Numbered from the stretch's first letter, positions 44,940 through 56,392 are shown. The stretch is DNA of 64,000 nt from Ganoderma boninense (GCA_002900995.3 CM035309.1:3416389-3480388); one strand, 5' to 3'. Numbers and translations are program-made. The notes: a model not told the origin generated them from the sequence alone.

Positions 44940-47900
44940 TCACCCGCGAAGCTTCCGGCTTCCCGTCCCACCGCGAGCACTCTGCGTTGCTCTCGATCCA
45001 CCCTCGTGTCCACTGCCCCGTCGGGATCCGGTCGCACGCCCACTCCCAGTCCCCCTCGATGCGTTGTTCGCCCTAGTCCTCGATCGAGTGCCAGCGGACG
45101 GACCAGCTATGCTTCCCATATATACTGGCGCCGTGCGAGAGCTGGTGGATGCGCCAGCCACATCCTCACGGCGGTCTCGTGCGCTCCGCTTGCCAGAATT
45201 CATCTTGCGGCGTTTGGATGGTCCCCCATTGGCAGGGAGGGTCTCCGCGTCGTCCTCAAGTTGATCCACCTGGCGAACCAAGGTCGGGCGAGGAACCACA
45301 GCGGCCGTGTCATCCTCGCGCACGGCGACAGGGTCGGCGTCATCGTCGTAGTACACTGGGCCCTCGACGTCCTCGGGCAGGGTCTGGGGTTCCTTACCGT
45401 CCGAGGCCTTGCGCTTCGAGCCCATGCGGTTGTTGGCCGGTATGACGCTGTCGGTGCAGAGGTCGGGGAGAGCGCGAGAGGCAGCCTTGTCGTCCTTCGG
45501 CCACACCTTGTCCGGGGCCAGCACGTCTTCGAAGCACTGCAGGACCATGTCGTAGTCGAGGGAGTCGTTGTTGTAGCATTTTCGCACGACCGTGGAGAGG
45601 GCCAGCATGAGGTCGGTCAGAGGCTTGTTGTCAGGGATGATCAATTTCTTCGCGCCAAACCTCAGCCACAGCATCTTCGCACTGGCACACTTCCAGTCGT
45701 CGCCGGCGGGGAAAACATGGAGGAACGTATGGTCTCCGGAAGGGTGCGCATGGGTGGTGTAGCGTAAAACCATCCAGACGAGGACCCAGTAGAAGGACTC
45801 AAGGTCGTGGCTGATCGTGTGGTCGACGCCCTCTGCAGGAACTACCAGGAGACTGACCGCCATGAAGTAATACGTGCCCTGAATTTCATGTCAGTAGGAA
45901 AAAGTGACAATGTTCAAGACGTGACTTGCCGTGCGCTCCTTCAATTCCTCACCTACATCGTCTGCTATAAGAAGTTCCGAGAGCGCCTCAGCGCCCAACG
46001 CGCTCAAGTCCCCTGCAGGGGCGGTGCGGCTCATGGTCGAGAAGTCGAAGTCGTGGAGGAAACCGCCTCGGCTCGTCTTGCTAAGCGAGTCGTCCACAAT
46101 GAGGATATTCCCGATGCTGACATCTCGGTGCAGGATCCCCGCACCGCTCATCGCCGCTCTGTGTCCTACACGAGAACTGGGGTGAGGAGACAGCCTATAC
46201 CGGAAAAACACAACAAGTGCACCTTTAATAGCATCACGTATCGCAACAGCGAGCTCCCTCGTCGTCTTGAAGCTGTTCAGCGGTCGCCCGACGGTGTCCA
46301 ACACGAGCCGCATGTGACTACGCTCCCGGTGCCAGTACTTGTCGCCGAACATCTGCCGCCACGTGAACGTCTGGTGCATCGGGCGCGGGTGCAGAGTTCC
46401 GCCGATGCCCAACGAGGTCAGCAGCGGCGTTGGAGTGGCGGTTGCTGGCAGCTCAGAGTCTACAGCCCTCGTCCTAGAGGCAGCGAGGCGTAACCCGTGG
46501 TACATGATACCGGTCCCCCCATCGACAGTCTCAGACGGGTCTTGGTCATCGGCGTAAAGGGACGCCTCCCATCGCCGCACCTCCCACTCGCCCATGTCTC
46601 CGCCACACAGCAGCCCAGGCAAACCGACGCGCTTGTCCTCGTCGATCGTCTGCAGGCGCGCGTAGAAGTCGCTCTCGGGCTGGCGGACGAGCTCGCGCCA
46701 CGCCTCCTTGACCACGGCCAGCTGCACAGGAGCAGAATCCCCACGGTCAGAGTCAGAGTCAGAGTCAGAGTCAGAGTCAGAGTCAGAGTCAGAGTCAGAG
46801 TTGTCATGCTCGTCTTCAAGCTCGCCGTCCTCGTTCCAGCGCCGAGTGTCGCGAAGCCCAAGCCAAGCGGTCGTCGAGCGCGAGAACAGCCGTCCGTTCA
46901 CGCCAAGCACCTTGAGCAGGATGAACGCATCAGGCTCGCCAGCCTGGTCGACGAGTCCTGTGCCGGGGGTGCAAGCCTGAGGAATTTCGGCCCGCCGCGC
47001 CTCCTCCCAGACGAAGGTCTCGAGGTCGATGCCGAGCTCCTGCAGACGCGGCGTGACCCATTCGCGGTCCTCGGCTGTGAGCTTGCGGACGGTGGGGTCG
47101 GCGCCGACGATGACGCCGCCGTCGCACGGGTGGACGAGCCGCCAGAAGAAGCGCTGGATGAGCCTCAGGTGGCCCGGGTTCTTGAGGGACAGACTCTTGG
47201 AGACGACAGCGCACGCGTGGTCGAACCGCACGAACCGCAGCGTGTGCCCGTACACGCCGATGATGAACACGCTGAGGAAGCCGTGCGCGTGCATGAGCCC
47301 GCGCGCGTTGATGGCGAGCTGGATCTGAGTGTTGACGTGCTCGAGACCGTCCTTGTCGAACGGGTCGTCCGATTCAGTCGCCTTGGCCTCCATCGTCAGC
47401 GCGATGTCAAACCACTTCGGTTTGTCGCCAAGCGTGTTGGCCTTGACGCCGGGGAACGAGACCGCGATGTCGGGGTAGGACTTGTGGTGGTCCTTCGCGA
47501 ATGCCGAGAAGGGGAACTGTTGCTGGACGCGGTATGCCTTGAAGAACGCAGGCCGTTTGTCTTCCGGGAAGGTGGCTACGAGCTCTGTGAAGCCCTTGAC
47601 CTACTCGTGGTCAAGACCGATGTCGCGACGCGATAGCTTGAATGAACCACGTACCAACGTGTCATAGGACTCCTTCTCCTTTCCTGGCGTCGACGTCCAC
47701 TCAGAGAAGAGCTCGCGACCTTTGAAGTCGTCGGCGAGTGGGCAGCGAGCCGTCGAGGGAACATACTTGCGTAGGTAGACGTCCGTCCTGTCCTTGGAGA
47801 CGTGGATTCTGTCGACAATCTCTTGAGCCCATCCTTCGCGCTGGCCGCCCTTGTTGGTCTCTTCAACCACAACGGGATGTTGTGTAGACTTGACAGTCAA

Positions 47901-47981
47901 GAGGGTAGCATGAACACCACTCATACCTGAGCTGAAAGAGCAGAACAAGTGAGAGTTGAGGGACCCAGTTGAGATCGACAT
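44940..47981 (-). CDS. FunK1-type fungal protein kinase
   Basis: FunK1 kinases are a basidiomycete-expanded eukaryotic-like kinase family of unknown substrates. Exons 47981-47655, 47600-46223, 46165-45930 and 45878-44940 join in phase to 959 residues. N-terminal FunK1 blocks are TQHPVVVEETNKGGQREGWA, VKGFTELVATFPEDK and RKYVP-type segments. The catalytic loop is GILHRDVSIGNILI with D583 as base and N588. The metal-binding motif is HDFDFS (607-609, DFD instead of DFG, usual in this family). TYYFMAVSLL and DLESFYWVLVWMVLRYTTHA follow. The tail after about 750 is basic, Ser/Arg/Gly-rich and disordered, with KRRK-type nuclear signals. An (SD)n insert lies at about 376-396. Introns 1 and 2 (54 and 57 nt) are in phase; intron 3 has a GC donor. 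The start at 47981 is the first ATG giving the family N-terminus. Confidence 0.85.
46742..46800. repeat. Hexanucleotide microsatellite (AGAGTC)n in FunK1
   Basis: About nine uninterrupted AGAGTC units inside kinase exon 2 encode alternating Ser-Asp on the minus strand. It keeps frame because the unit is six bases. Confidence 0.9.
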
Positions 47982-49688
47982 TTTATAGGATCAAGGTGTA
48001 GGCGATGGTGGTTGAGAACGAACAATGGGAGGCAAGGGCGCTAATGAAAACGACAAGTCAGTACACATTTCGATCAACACGGCGGTATATTCCGCACATG
48101 GAAGCGATGACCGTGCGCGACAAATAGATATTTCTGATATGTGAGCGACAGGATTGGTTACGTGCTGGACGAATGTCTTTCCCAGCTTGGCCGCCGCCAC
48201 TTTGCGTGCGCGATGCCAACGACGGCCTAGAGAAGTAGCGGTGCTAAAATCAGCCAAAATTCGTCAATAAGAGCTGGAAGTATTGACGGTCACTGGTAGT
48301 CTGGAGATCATATGCGCGGGAGCGTGTTCAGTGGTCTGGGACGAGGAGATGATGACGATAATGTTTACTTTACTAAATGAGTCCCCGATCCAGATGAGTT
48401 TTATTCTAGCAAGTCACAGGGAAACGAACATACATCGTGGCATCCAATGCTTATCCTGAAGGGAGCGTAAGGGAGCACAAAGGAGAATGTTGGAGGGGGC
48501 ACCTGGGTGGGAGGACAGGGAATCACTTGCTATGTAGTTGAATAATATCCGATCAGAAGTTCGATTACCCATTTATGTTAGCGCCCGGAGGGCCGCAGCG
48601 CGACTATAGACTCCAAGCCTTCCATCCATCTAAAGGTCTCACTACTTACCCCTCAGTATTTTCAGCGCGGTGCGGGGCGATGCATAGTGGTGAGGTGGCA
48701 GAGGCCCTGAGGCCTGAGGAGGTGAGGACTTGGACGTTGGACTCCCGCCCCATTTCGGCAAATTGACTCGGGTTAGGGTCGGATGTTCCCGACATCCGAA
48801 AGGGGCAGTGGGCACGCACTGCCTCTCAACGTTTTTGCACTCTAGTCTGCACGACGAGGACGTGCTCGCCGATGCTCACATCTTCCTCACATGTCAAAAA
48901 ATTCTGACATGGAACTATCAAGCATGAGCAAGCTGGAAAGGGAACGGCGTCTCATATCTCAATTACAAGATTCCACCGCTGGAAGGTTTGTCTTCATTCA
49001 AGTTCTCGGTGGTTCAGTGGCGGCGGTCGGTACTTAATCCAAGACTGTCAGGCCTCTGCTGGAAGAGCTCGTAAAAACGTACGAACCTCGATATTCTCAC
49101 TCAAAGATTTTATCTGACCCCTGTGTCGCAGCGATGAAGTCCTCTCCGGTGCAGAGACACAGCGCCTGCGCACCTTCTTCTCCAGCAACGCCGTTGCATG
49201 GAGCCCAGCCGCGGCCTCGACATGTACGTTCATGCCAGGCCACACGAACACCGAGACACACAATATGCGTGGTCGTCGAGGAATGACTTCATCGCCGGGG
49301 CAGCGCAGCCTCACCTAGATACCAAGTCAGGAAGCAACGACGCGAATCAATCAGTGCGCGAAAATCAACTTCTACACAAGCCTTGAATAACAATGCTCAA
49401 ACCGAACATGATGTTCTCTCCCACGCATGCCCTGAGCGCACAGGGAGACTCTTGGCCCCGGAACCGAATTCCATTACTACAATCGCAACACATTAATAAA
49501 AATCGCGTACGGTGCGATCTGGTATCGTCATCAAATGTGGAATTAAACGGAGATATTCCTCCTCATGCTCAGGTATGATCGTCATAGTCATGACTCGTCG
49601 CCGCACCGCTCAACGGTGGACGGCGACTTCGCTCTCGATAGCGCTGACCGGCAGCCTGGCCCCACGGGGAAAGTATGCACTGGGACGC
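47982..49688. other. Intergenic; duplication C starts near 49341
   Basis: No gene is seen. From about 49341 (CGCGAATCA) the sequence parallels 28318 onward and is the 3' flank of GH18-C. Confidence 0.45.
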
Positions 49689-50833
49689 TTAGAACGCGCC
49701 GCCCTTCGCGGACGCGATCCACGACGCGTCAGCGTGGGGGTACTGCAGGCACGGGCACGAACGTCAGTTGCTGAAAACCCAAGTCAGAAGATCCAAGCGG
49801 AGACGACGTACCTGCCAGACCATAACGCCGCCGTTCCAGCCCTTCGCCTTCGCCTCCTTCACACACGTCCCCAGCGTCGCCGGGTCCATGAACCCGTTGG
49901 ACGCATCGGCCGCCGTCGCGGGCTTCCCGATGACGAGCATGTCGAGCGGGATGCCGTTCTTGGGGATCTCGAGGAGGGCCGTGCCCGGGAAGGGCCCGCC
50001 CGAGGTGTTGATGAGGCCGTCGCACGTCGTGTACAGGCCCTGGTTGTAGAACTGCACGTTGTACTGTGCACGAGCGCGAATACCATTGTCAGTACCCGAA
50101 GGCGACGAACAAACGGCCTGACGAGAACATACCCAGTCGATGAGCGCGCCGACGTTCTTGTGGATCGTGACGTACGCGCCCGCCTTGAACTGGTTGTTCG
50201 GCGCCAGCCACGGCGCGAGCGGCGCGTGCGTCAGGATGAACTGGCCCTTGGGCAGCGTCGCCCGCAGCGTCTGCGTGAACGCCGTCACCCACTTCTCCGC
50301 GGCGCCGTCCCCCCGGTTCATCGCCGCCAGGTCCTCGTAGTCCACGTCGATCCCGTCCAGGCTGTTCGTCTTCACGAACGCCGCCATCGTGTTCGCCGTC
50401 CCCGCCGGGTCCGCGTTCGACGTCGTCGGCGTGTCCGTCGCGCCGAACGCGGACGCGACAATGCTGATCCCGGCCTGGGCGTACTCGGCCTTCTTGGCGG
50501 CCTTGGTCGCGGCGGGGAGGGAGGCCCAGTTGCTGGCCTGGTCGACTGCGCCGTGGAGGGTGAGGAAGGAGAGCGCGACGACGTTGTAGCCCTGAGGCAT
50601 TGTGTCAGAAAGATCACCTCGGTAACGGCGAAGAAAGTACTTACGGCGAGTGCGGTGGCGGCAGGGAGGGCGCCAGTGACCCAGTTATCGGAGTAGATGA
50701 CGAAGCGTGACGTGGGGACACCGCGAGCGGCGAGCGGCGAGACGTCGGGGGTGGGGGCAGCGAGGACGCTGTTGATGGAGGCCAGCGCGAGAGCAGCGGA
50801 GACGGAGGCGATCATGCGAGCGAAGGAGAACAT
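49689..50833 (-). CDS. GH18 family glycoside hydrolase, secreted (copy C)
   Basis: Third intact paralogue: exons 50833-50645, 50591-50133, 50063-49812 and 49742-49689, 317 residues. Signal peptide, GH18 signature DGIDVDYE with E149, and all later blocks are intact. It differs from copy B at few positions, for example KAAKKAEYAQAG in exon 2 and SAKGGAF at the end as in B, and has the same intron 2 as B (GTATGTTCTCGTCAGG), so B and C are the closest pair. A is the outgroup, though it shares TALA with C at the end of exon 1. Reverse orientation within duplication block C. No defect is seen. Confidence 0.9.
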
Positions 50834-53800
50834 CTCTAGGACGTTAATAAAGATAGTGACAACAACAAAGAGGGTGTGCGCGAAGAAAGTCAAAAGCCGA
50901 CTAGCGGACTTGAGAAATGCGAAGGCGAATGAAAGTAAGGGAGCGGGGGCTGAGGTTCTTGGGCTGCTCACCCTCCATGTTTTATACGGCGTGCGCGCGG
51001 TTCTCCCAGTGAGGAGACGCGATCGCATTCATCACCGAGGATGCTGGGGCCCACGCTCCTGTGTAGGCCTCGGGAGATTATGAAAGCGGAGCGCATCGCG
51101 TGCAGCACGGCACCGCAGGAGCTGGACGCGTCTGGAGGGTCGGGGTAAACGCGATCATTGTTGGGATGATTCTAAGCGACCTAGGACTGGATACCGTTGG
51201 TCGGTATTCGCTGCGTCTGCCTCCCATCTGTATCAACGTGACGCTACCTCTGTGTTATGGAGCATATACAGCACTTACAACGCTGGTAGATGCGTCTGCG
51301 CGACGCGTGATATTCATAGACTCCCAACCGTCCACAAGAACATCTCGTTTCACCTCTGCGAAACCCAGCCAGCGAGCACCGGAGTCAGCGGCACGGTTCG
51401 GAAGCTGTGCAGACTGGACGTTGTTAACGCTCGCCGGGAACTAAATAGATAGGAGGATGACGCGGAAAGGGAGAGCGGGTTGATTGATTGATAGTGTTGG
51501 CGCTCCGATGCTGCATTCCCGCAGGCCGCGCAAGTTGGCCAGCGCAGTCCATGCATCTAGGAAGGGCTGAGGAGTACGTGGGTGGTCCAAGATCAGCACG
51601 TCGTTGAGCAAGATGTTCCGAGTGGGAGGAACATGAGGTCGAGAAGGAAAGTCGAAGAAGGCCTGCGCATCACGTCGAGGTTCGGCGGCCGGAGTCTGCA
51701 CCACTGACCGCGTAGTCCTCTTCTCGTCTCGCATGCTCACATATACTGTTCACCTCCTGTGGCTCGCCGATAAATCCGTCGTCGATTGTCAGTACCTGGA
51801 CTCCCACCAGATCCTGCAGTGACCCCCGACGTCGAGGGCCATCCACGATCACATACCTGGCCACCCGCGGTGAAGGTTTAAGCCTTCGCAGGATGTGTCT
51901 ACGAGTAAGCGCGTTGGGCTTCAGATCGCGCAAGAGACAGCTGGTCTCCACTCCGGACCTGCACCAGCCAGCCATCAGGCCTTCATCAAGGGCAGCCATG
52001 TTTCAGCTATTAAGGTCGGACCAGGAATATGAAGGCGCGAAGCGAAAGGACATCAGTCCACTTGACGGCGTCCGTCCTCGGTATGCGCGATACACTGGGA
52101 CGCAGTAAGTTGTGTTGGCGAGGCCGTGTTCTTTGTTGCATTATTGTGTCTCTGTATATAGTCGGTGTCATTGATGACATTGTGCCAGGCTACCTGGGAT
52201 GAACGTACCTCAAAGGGAGCGCGTCAACCTCCTTCGCCTTCATGATCATGCCGAGGGCACAAGAGAGCAGCATTATTTCGAGCCGGGGTTCGTGATGGGG
52301 ATGTCGTCAAGAGCGATGGGCGTGAACCCGATGGTTCAAAGATGATCGCATTGCATCTGGAGTGGGTAGTGTGCAGGACGTCAGTGCGTGGCCCATGGGA
52401 TCGTCAACATACTGCGCCAGCGACAGAAAGACGTCTAAGCACGTTCGTCAGTGGAAGTTCAACACAGATGGTGGAATGGAAGGAAGAAGGAAGCTCTCTT
52501 ACCGTCCATCCATCCCAACGCTTGACTACCATCCTTTGTCCATACGAGATTGTCGACTGCGGGGAGCGAGTCTGTCGTGGTGTCGTGGCTCGCCTGGGCA
52601 GCTTGTGTGGTCTCGACGCTAACCTCGCATGGTCGAAAACCGGTTCTCGGCTACATAGCATGATGGAGATGCTGCGAACGCGATGTACGCACTCCCCCCA
52701 GCGCGTACATGCGACGGCCCCACAACAACAACAGGAGGCTCGATCTCGTCTTGCGATGGAATAGTCTTCGAATTGATCCAAGGCACTGACAGAAAGAGTA
52801 TAAGGGATAGTTCAAATGGAGGAGGTACATCCTGGCATGCTTGACGTCACCAGAGACGGGACTGGCCACGGTTCGTCGATTCACCGCCTCAGAAGCCGGA
52901 GATCGGATAGTCAAATCAACTTGAAGCCCGGAGCGGGGTCGGTGCTGCGGCGCAAACGTACGCCTAAAATCATTGATCCGCTGGGTTGGTCTTGTCCGCA
53001 GCGAATGAAATCATAGCTAAGCCTGATCCACACATGACGATCGCAACGAGCGACGCGTGCTGAGGCCACCATATTGCGCAACGTGCTCCTTCATAGACCC
53101 TGCAAAGAGATGTGGTAAACGAACGACCCGTTGCAGCGACTCGCAACAACAAGGAAATTCTAGACTGACCTGGAAGAGGTGCCGAAAACCGGTGGCACAG
53201 TCGATGTGGGTCACTGTCCGCAGCCCAAGCGGTAGGGAGAAGCGCTGTGTCCTTTTGTACTGTACAGCGGTCTCTGGACGGAATTAGTACGCTCTGGTAG
53301 GCATCTCGGGCCACTGCTAAGTACTGGTTGGAGAACATATCATCGTGCGACTGTCGCAAAAGCCTCGCCACAATGTCACTGCCAGGAAAGCGCACAGGTC
53401 GACTGCGGACGCAGAAATTTGACAGAGCACAAGAATGCTGCAGAGAGAACTCACAGGTGGATCAAGACAGCTAGTGCGAGGACCATGAAGTCTCCCGTAA
53501 CGGAGTGCGTTATGTTCCTAGACTATGCTGTAGAAATTCAGCCACGGAGTGGTCCAGAACGTTGAAACGACGTGGTTCGGGGCAAGTTAACCCAGGCTGG
53601 CAAGCGCTCATGGTGTCTCAACGACGTGGTGGAATCGGCAAATTCCGATCGATGCCAGCGCACGTCGCAAGGCGAGTCACATTCAAGTTCGCCGCCTCCA
53701 CCATGTCGTTGTTCACCATGAGAGCTCTTCCTAGGAACGTGAGTTGTTTCCTGCTTCAAGCAAGAGATGAACATAATTTGTATGACGCCAGAACCTCCAG

Positions 53801-54200
53801 AGCTTACGCAGTCGTCGACATCGGACCAGCCTCAGTCAGCATCGAGGCGACTAGCGGAGAACCGAAGCGCAGTCGTACTCTACGTTGTGCACTGGATGTG
53901 GAGCAAGCGCTGTGCGACGTTCGCAACCAATATGTTTCTACACCAGTCTCCCGACGCTCACCACCTGGTCGATTAAATCCCATCTCAGCCGCTTAACTAA
54001 GGAGGTCAGGGAATTGAAAACAGAACAATAAGATGGTGAGTGATGCTGAAAGCGACGGCAGGTACTGGTGTTGACGCATTGTGGGATTTTCAGCACAAGC
54101 AACTTGAAAATCGTTAACGATCGATGCAGCGGCTAAACGTGCTGCGCAGGTTGACGGTGCTCTGTCCCGCCCCGATTCACGGAAGCCCTCTGTGGACGAC
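50834..54200. other. Upstream part of block C and unrecognised sequence
   Basis: To 53665 this repeats the unidentified region described at 30020-32699. From 53666 to 54200 it shows the sequence that originally continued past the retroelement site. A frame at 53505-53996 crosses this point but has no recognised motif. Confidence 0.4.
50979..50986 (-). promoter_or_regulatory. TATA box of GH18-C
   Basis: TATAAAAC on the minus strand, about 146 nt before the ATG, same spacing as in copies A and B. Confidence 0.7.
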
Positions 54201-54208
54201 TATAAAGG
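54201..54208 (+). promoter_or_regulatory. TATA box of the repeat-protein gene
   Basis: TATAAAGG, 116 nt before the ATG at 54317, followed by a C/T-rich leader and an ACCACA start context. Confidence 0.65.
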
Positions 54209-54316
54209 CCCCTCCATTTGTCGCCTTGTCTCCCCACTATCGGACTCTTCTCCTCTTCTTCTACGAACGTCCTCTGAGAGGATTCTTAGTAACCATCCAA
54301 ACCCCACTCAACCACA

Positions 54317-55449
54317 ATGCAACTTCTAAGCTTCGTCCTCGCTGCCCTCGTCGTGAGCCACGGTAAGAGTACACGAGTTCGGATATAATGAAAGATTTAC
54401 TGACACGTACTTGCTTATAATAGCTGCTGCGGCTCCAGTGAGCTCCGGTGTCCCGACCGCGTTCCCCTCAGGTTTGCCTCCACCATCAGGCACACCTCCC
54501 TCTGGGGCCCCCTCAGGCGTCGCCACTCCCTCCGGTGTTCCGCCTCCGCCCCCATCTGGCTCGCCCAGTGTGTTCCCGTCCGGTGTCCCCTCCGGCTTCC
54601 CTTCGGGCCTTGCACCTTCAGGCCCTCCTCCTTCTGGAGTGCCCTCTAACGTGCGCCGCCAGACCCCACCGAGCGGGTTCCCCTCTGGCTCCCCATCCGG
54701 TGTGCCGCCGCCACCTCCGTCAGGTACGCCCTCGGGTGTCCCGCCCTCGGGCTCAGGTGCCCCACCTCCGCCGCCGTCCGGCTCATTCTCCGGCCCCGCG
54801 CCTTCGGGCCCTCCTCCGTCGGGCTTCCCGTCCAACGTCCGTCGCCAGATTCCCCGAGCAGCGTCCCATCGGGTCCTGCCCCCTCTGGACCCCCGCCGTC
54901 CGGCATCCCCTCTGGCTCGCTTCCCCCGCCGCCCTCCGGGTCTGGCACTCCGCCACCGCGCCCGTCTGGCACGCCGTCAGGGCCAGCTCCCTCCGGCCCC
55001 CCTCCCTCAGGCGTACCCACTAATGTGCGGCGTCAGGCACCGCCGAGTGGGGCGCCCTCAGGCACCCCATCTGGCACTCCCCCGCTCCGCCCTCAGGTGT
55101 GCCGTCGGGTGCGCCATCGGGTAGCCCGCCGCCGCTTCCCTCTGGCAGCGGTTTCCCCTCGGGTGCGCCGAGCGGCTTCCCCTCCGGCCCCGCGCCGTCG
55201 GGCCCTCCCCCGTCTGGCATCCCGTCGAACGTCCGTCGCCAGACCCCGCCCAGCGGCGTCCCCTCCGGACCTGCTCCCTCGGGCCCTGCACCTTCCGGGT
55301 TCCCGTCGGGATCTGCGCCGTCCGGGTTCCCCTCAGGGTCTGGCGCGCCGCCCCCACCCCCTTCGGGGTCGAGCGTCCCGCTCCAGCCGTTCTCTGGCGT
55401 GCCCTCCGGTTCTCCTCCCTCTGGAGCTGTCCCTACAGCGGCGGCGTGA
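54317..55449 (+). CDS. Secreted Pro/Ser/Gly repeat protein with dibasic (KEX2-type) repeat boundaries; two 1-nt frame breaks
   Basis: Exon 1 (54317-54362) encodes a signal peptide, MQLLSFVLAALVVSH, and an intron to 54423 leads into one repeat-rich exon. The mature part is built almost only of PSG, PPPPSG and APSGPPPSG units. Four times the unit ends SNVRRQ or TNVRRQ (Arg-Arg codons at 54654, 54840, 55028 and 55234) followed by a restart like TPPSGVPSG. A signal peptide plus repeats separated by Arg-Arg is the architecture of fungal KEX2-processed repeat proteins, which are cut in the Golgi into several similar secreted peptides; each would start with Gln. The coding frame shifts twice, in C runs at about 54852-54855 and 55079-55083. 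The repeat pattern continues unbroken across both, and the two affected intervals are each one base short of a multiple of three. Sequencing error in C runs or recent decay are both possible. No cysteines, no GPI signal. Confidence 0.7.
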
Positions 55450-56038
55450 AGTATCTTTTTTCGGACATTACCAGCAAGTCTGGTCTCACATTTCAGGACT
55501 TGAACGTATCTGTGTCGCGCGAGTGAAGGAGCGGGTTGTCGCCCTAAACATGACTCGGAGTTGTCCGCTCCTTCTCCTGGGTGTAGGCCAACCGTGACGT
55601 TGTTTTTGTAGTATCGAACTTATTAGATCTCGGACGATGGGAAATTATAAACGTGTTTCTCGCATGCCTCCGTCCAGTGTGTTTCCGCGGCCCGGTGGTC
55701 GACACCGATTCACTGGGAGTAGTGCCCCTAGCCCAGACGTTAGCATCATTGTTGTAGTGTGCGTCAACCACATTCTGTTCCTGCTGCATCATGATGTTCA
55801 GTCAGTCAGAGTCAGAGGTTGTTCGAGGAGCTGGCGCTTGTAGGGCGCTTGCTCCTCGCTGTCGAATTTTGATATTTGGCTCTGTTGTGATTGTGGCACT
55901 GCTCAGTTGACCGAGGACCGCGACTCGTTCGTAACTTGTACTGAGACAGCTTCCAACATTCAAGACTTCTACCACTGGCCTCCAGGATCTTCCAACTAGT
56001 TTGATATATAGCGCAAGTGCAAAAATATCCATATCTTA
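55450..56038. other. 3' flank of the repeat-protein gene
   Basis: No gene is seen. The MITE target TA lies at its right end (56037-56038). Confidence 0.45.
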
Positions 56039-56392
56039 CAGCAGATTCACAAATGCATGACGCGTGTCGAAAAAATTTCGACGCGTTCGAATCTTCCAAC
56101 CTATCTTCCGAACCAGTCTTCCAACTTACAAGCGCCCGTTAAACCCTTACAAAGCGGCGTGGCATGTTTGGCTCCTCGCCAGAAATGGGCTGCGTGTGAC
56201 TCTCGTGACGGCACGCGTTCGCAACGGGGGTTCGTCACGCACCATTTCGGGCAGGGGACCAAACAAACCAACGCCGGCGGGGATTGGCCCGATGGGCGTC
56301 TATGGGTTGGAAGATTGGGTCGGAAGGTTGCTCGGAAGATTGGGACGCGTCGAAAAAAATCTTGGACGCGTCATCCATTTGTGAATCTGCTG
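56039..56392. mobile_element. MITE with ~90 bp terminal inverted repeats and TA target duplication
   Basis: The ends are CAGCAGATTCACAAATG and its reverse complement CATTTGTGAATCTGCTG. The inverted match continues about 90 bases inward on each side (ATGACGCGT..., TTTTTTCGACGCGT, AATCTTCC, ...ATCTTCCAAC) with some mismatches. The element is flanked by TA on both sides (56037-56038 and 56393-56394). At 354 bp it has no coding capacity. TA duplication and CAG ends fit the Tc1/mariner-pogo superfamily. Confidence 0.85.

Larger units (their letters stand above)
49341..53665. repeat. Segmental duplication, block C
   Basis: Direct repeat of 28318-32699. It contains GH18-C and the same unidentified region. 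At 53665 the shared sequence continues past the retroelement insertion point of block B, so this block shows the pre-insertion state. Confidence 0.85.

Noticed and set aside
47601..47603. In-frame TAG that seems to kill FunK1 early
   Set aside because: It is the last three bases of a 54 nt intron (donor GTACGT at 47654), whose removal joins ESYDTL to VKGFTELV in frame.
46497..47636. Plus-strand frame of 379 codons
   Set aside because: Antisense shadow of FunK1 exon 2, with Arg/Val/Asp-rich low-complexity translation.
54326..55357. Minus-strand Gly/Glu/Pro-rich frames
   Set aside because: Antisense of the PSG repeats; no start context or signal peptide.
54420..55440. Possible CRISPR-like or satellite array
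   Set aside because: The repeats follow codon structure, vary in length and encode PSG units; this is a eukaryote, and no spacer-repeat regularity exists.
54317..55449. Dikaritin-type RiPP cluster
   Set aside because: I saw no UstY/DUF3328-like, tyrosinase-like or peptidase gene nearby, so only the precursor-like architecture is claimed, not a cluster.
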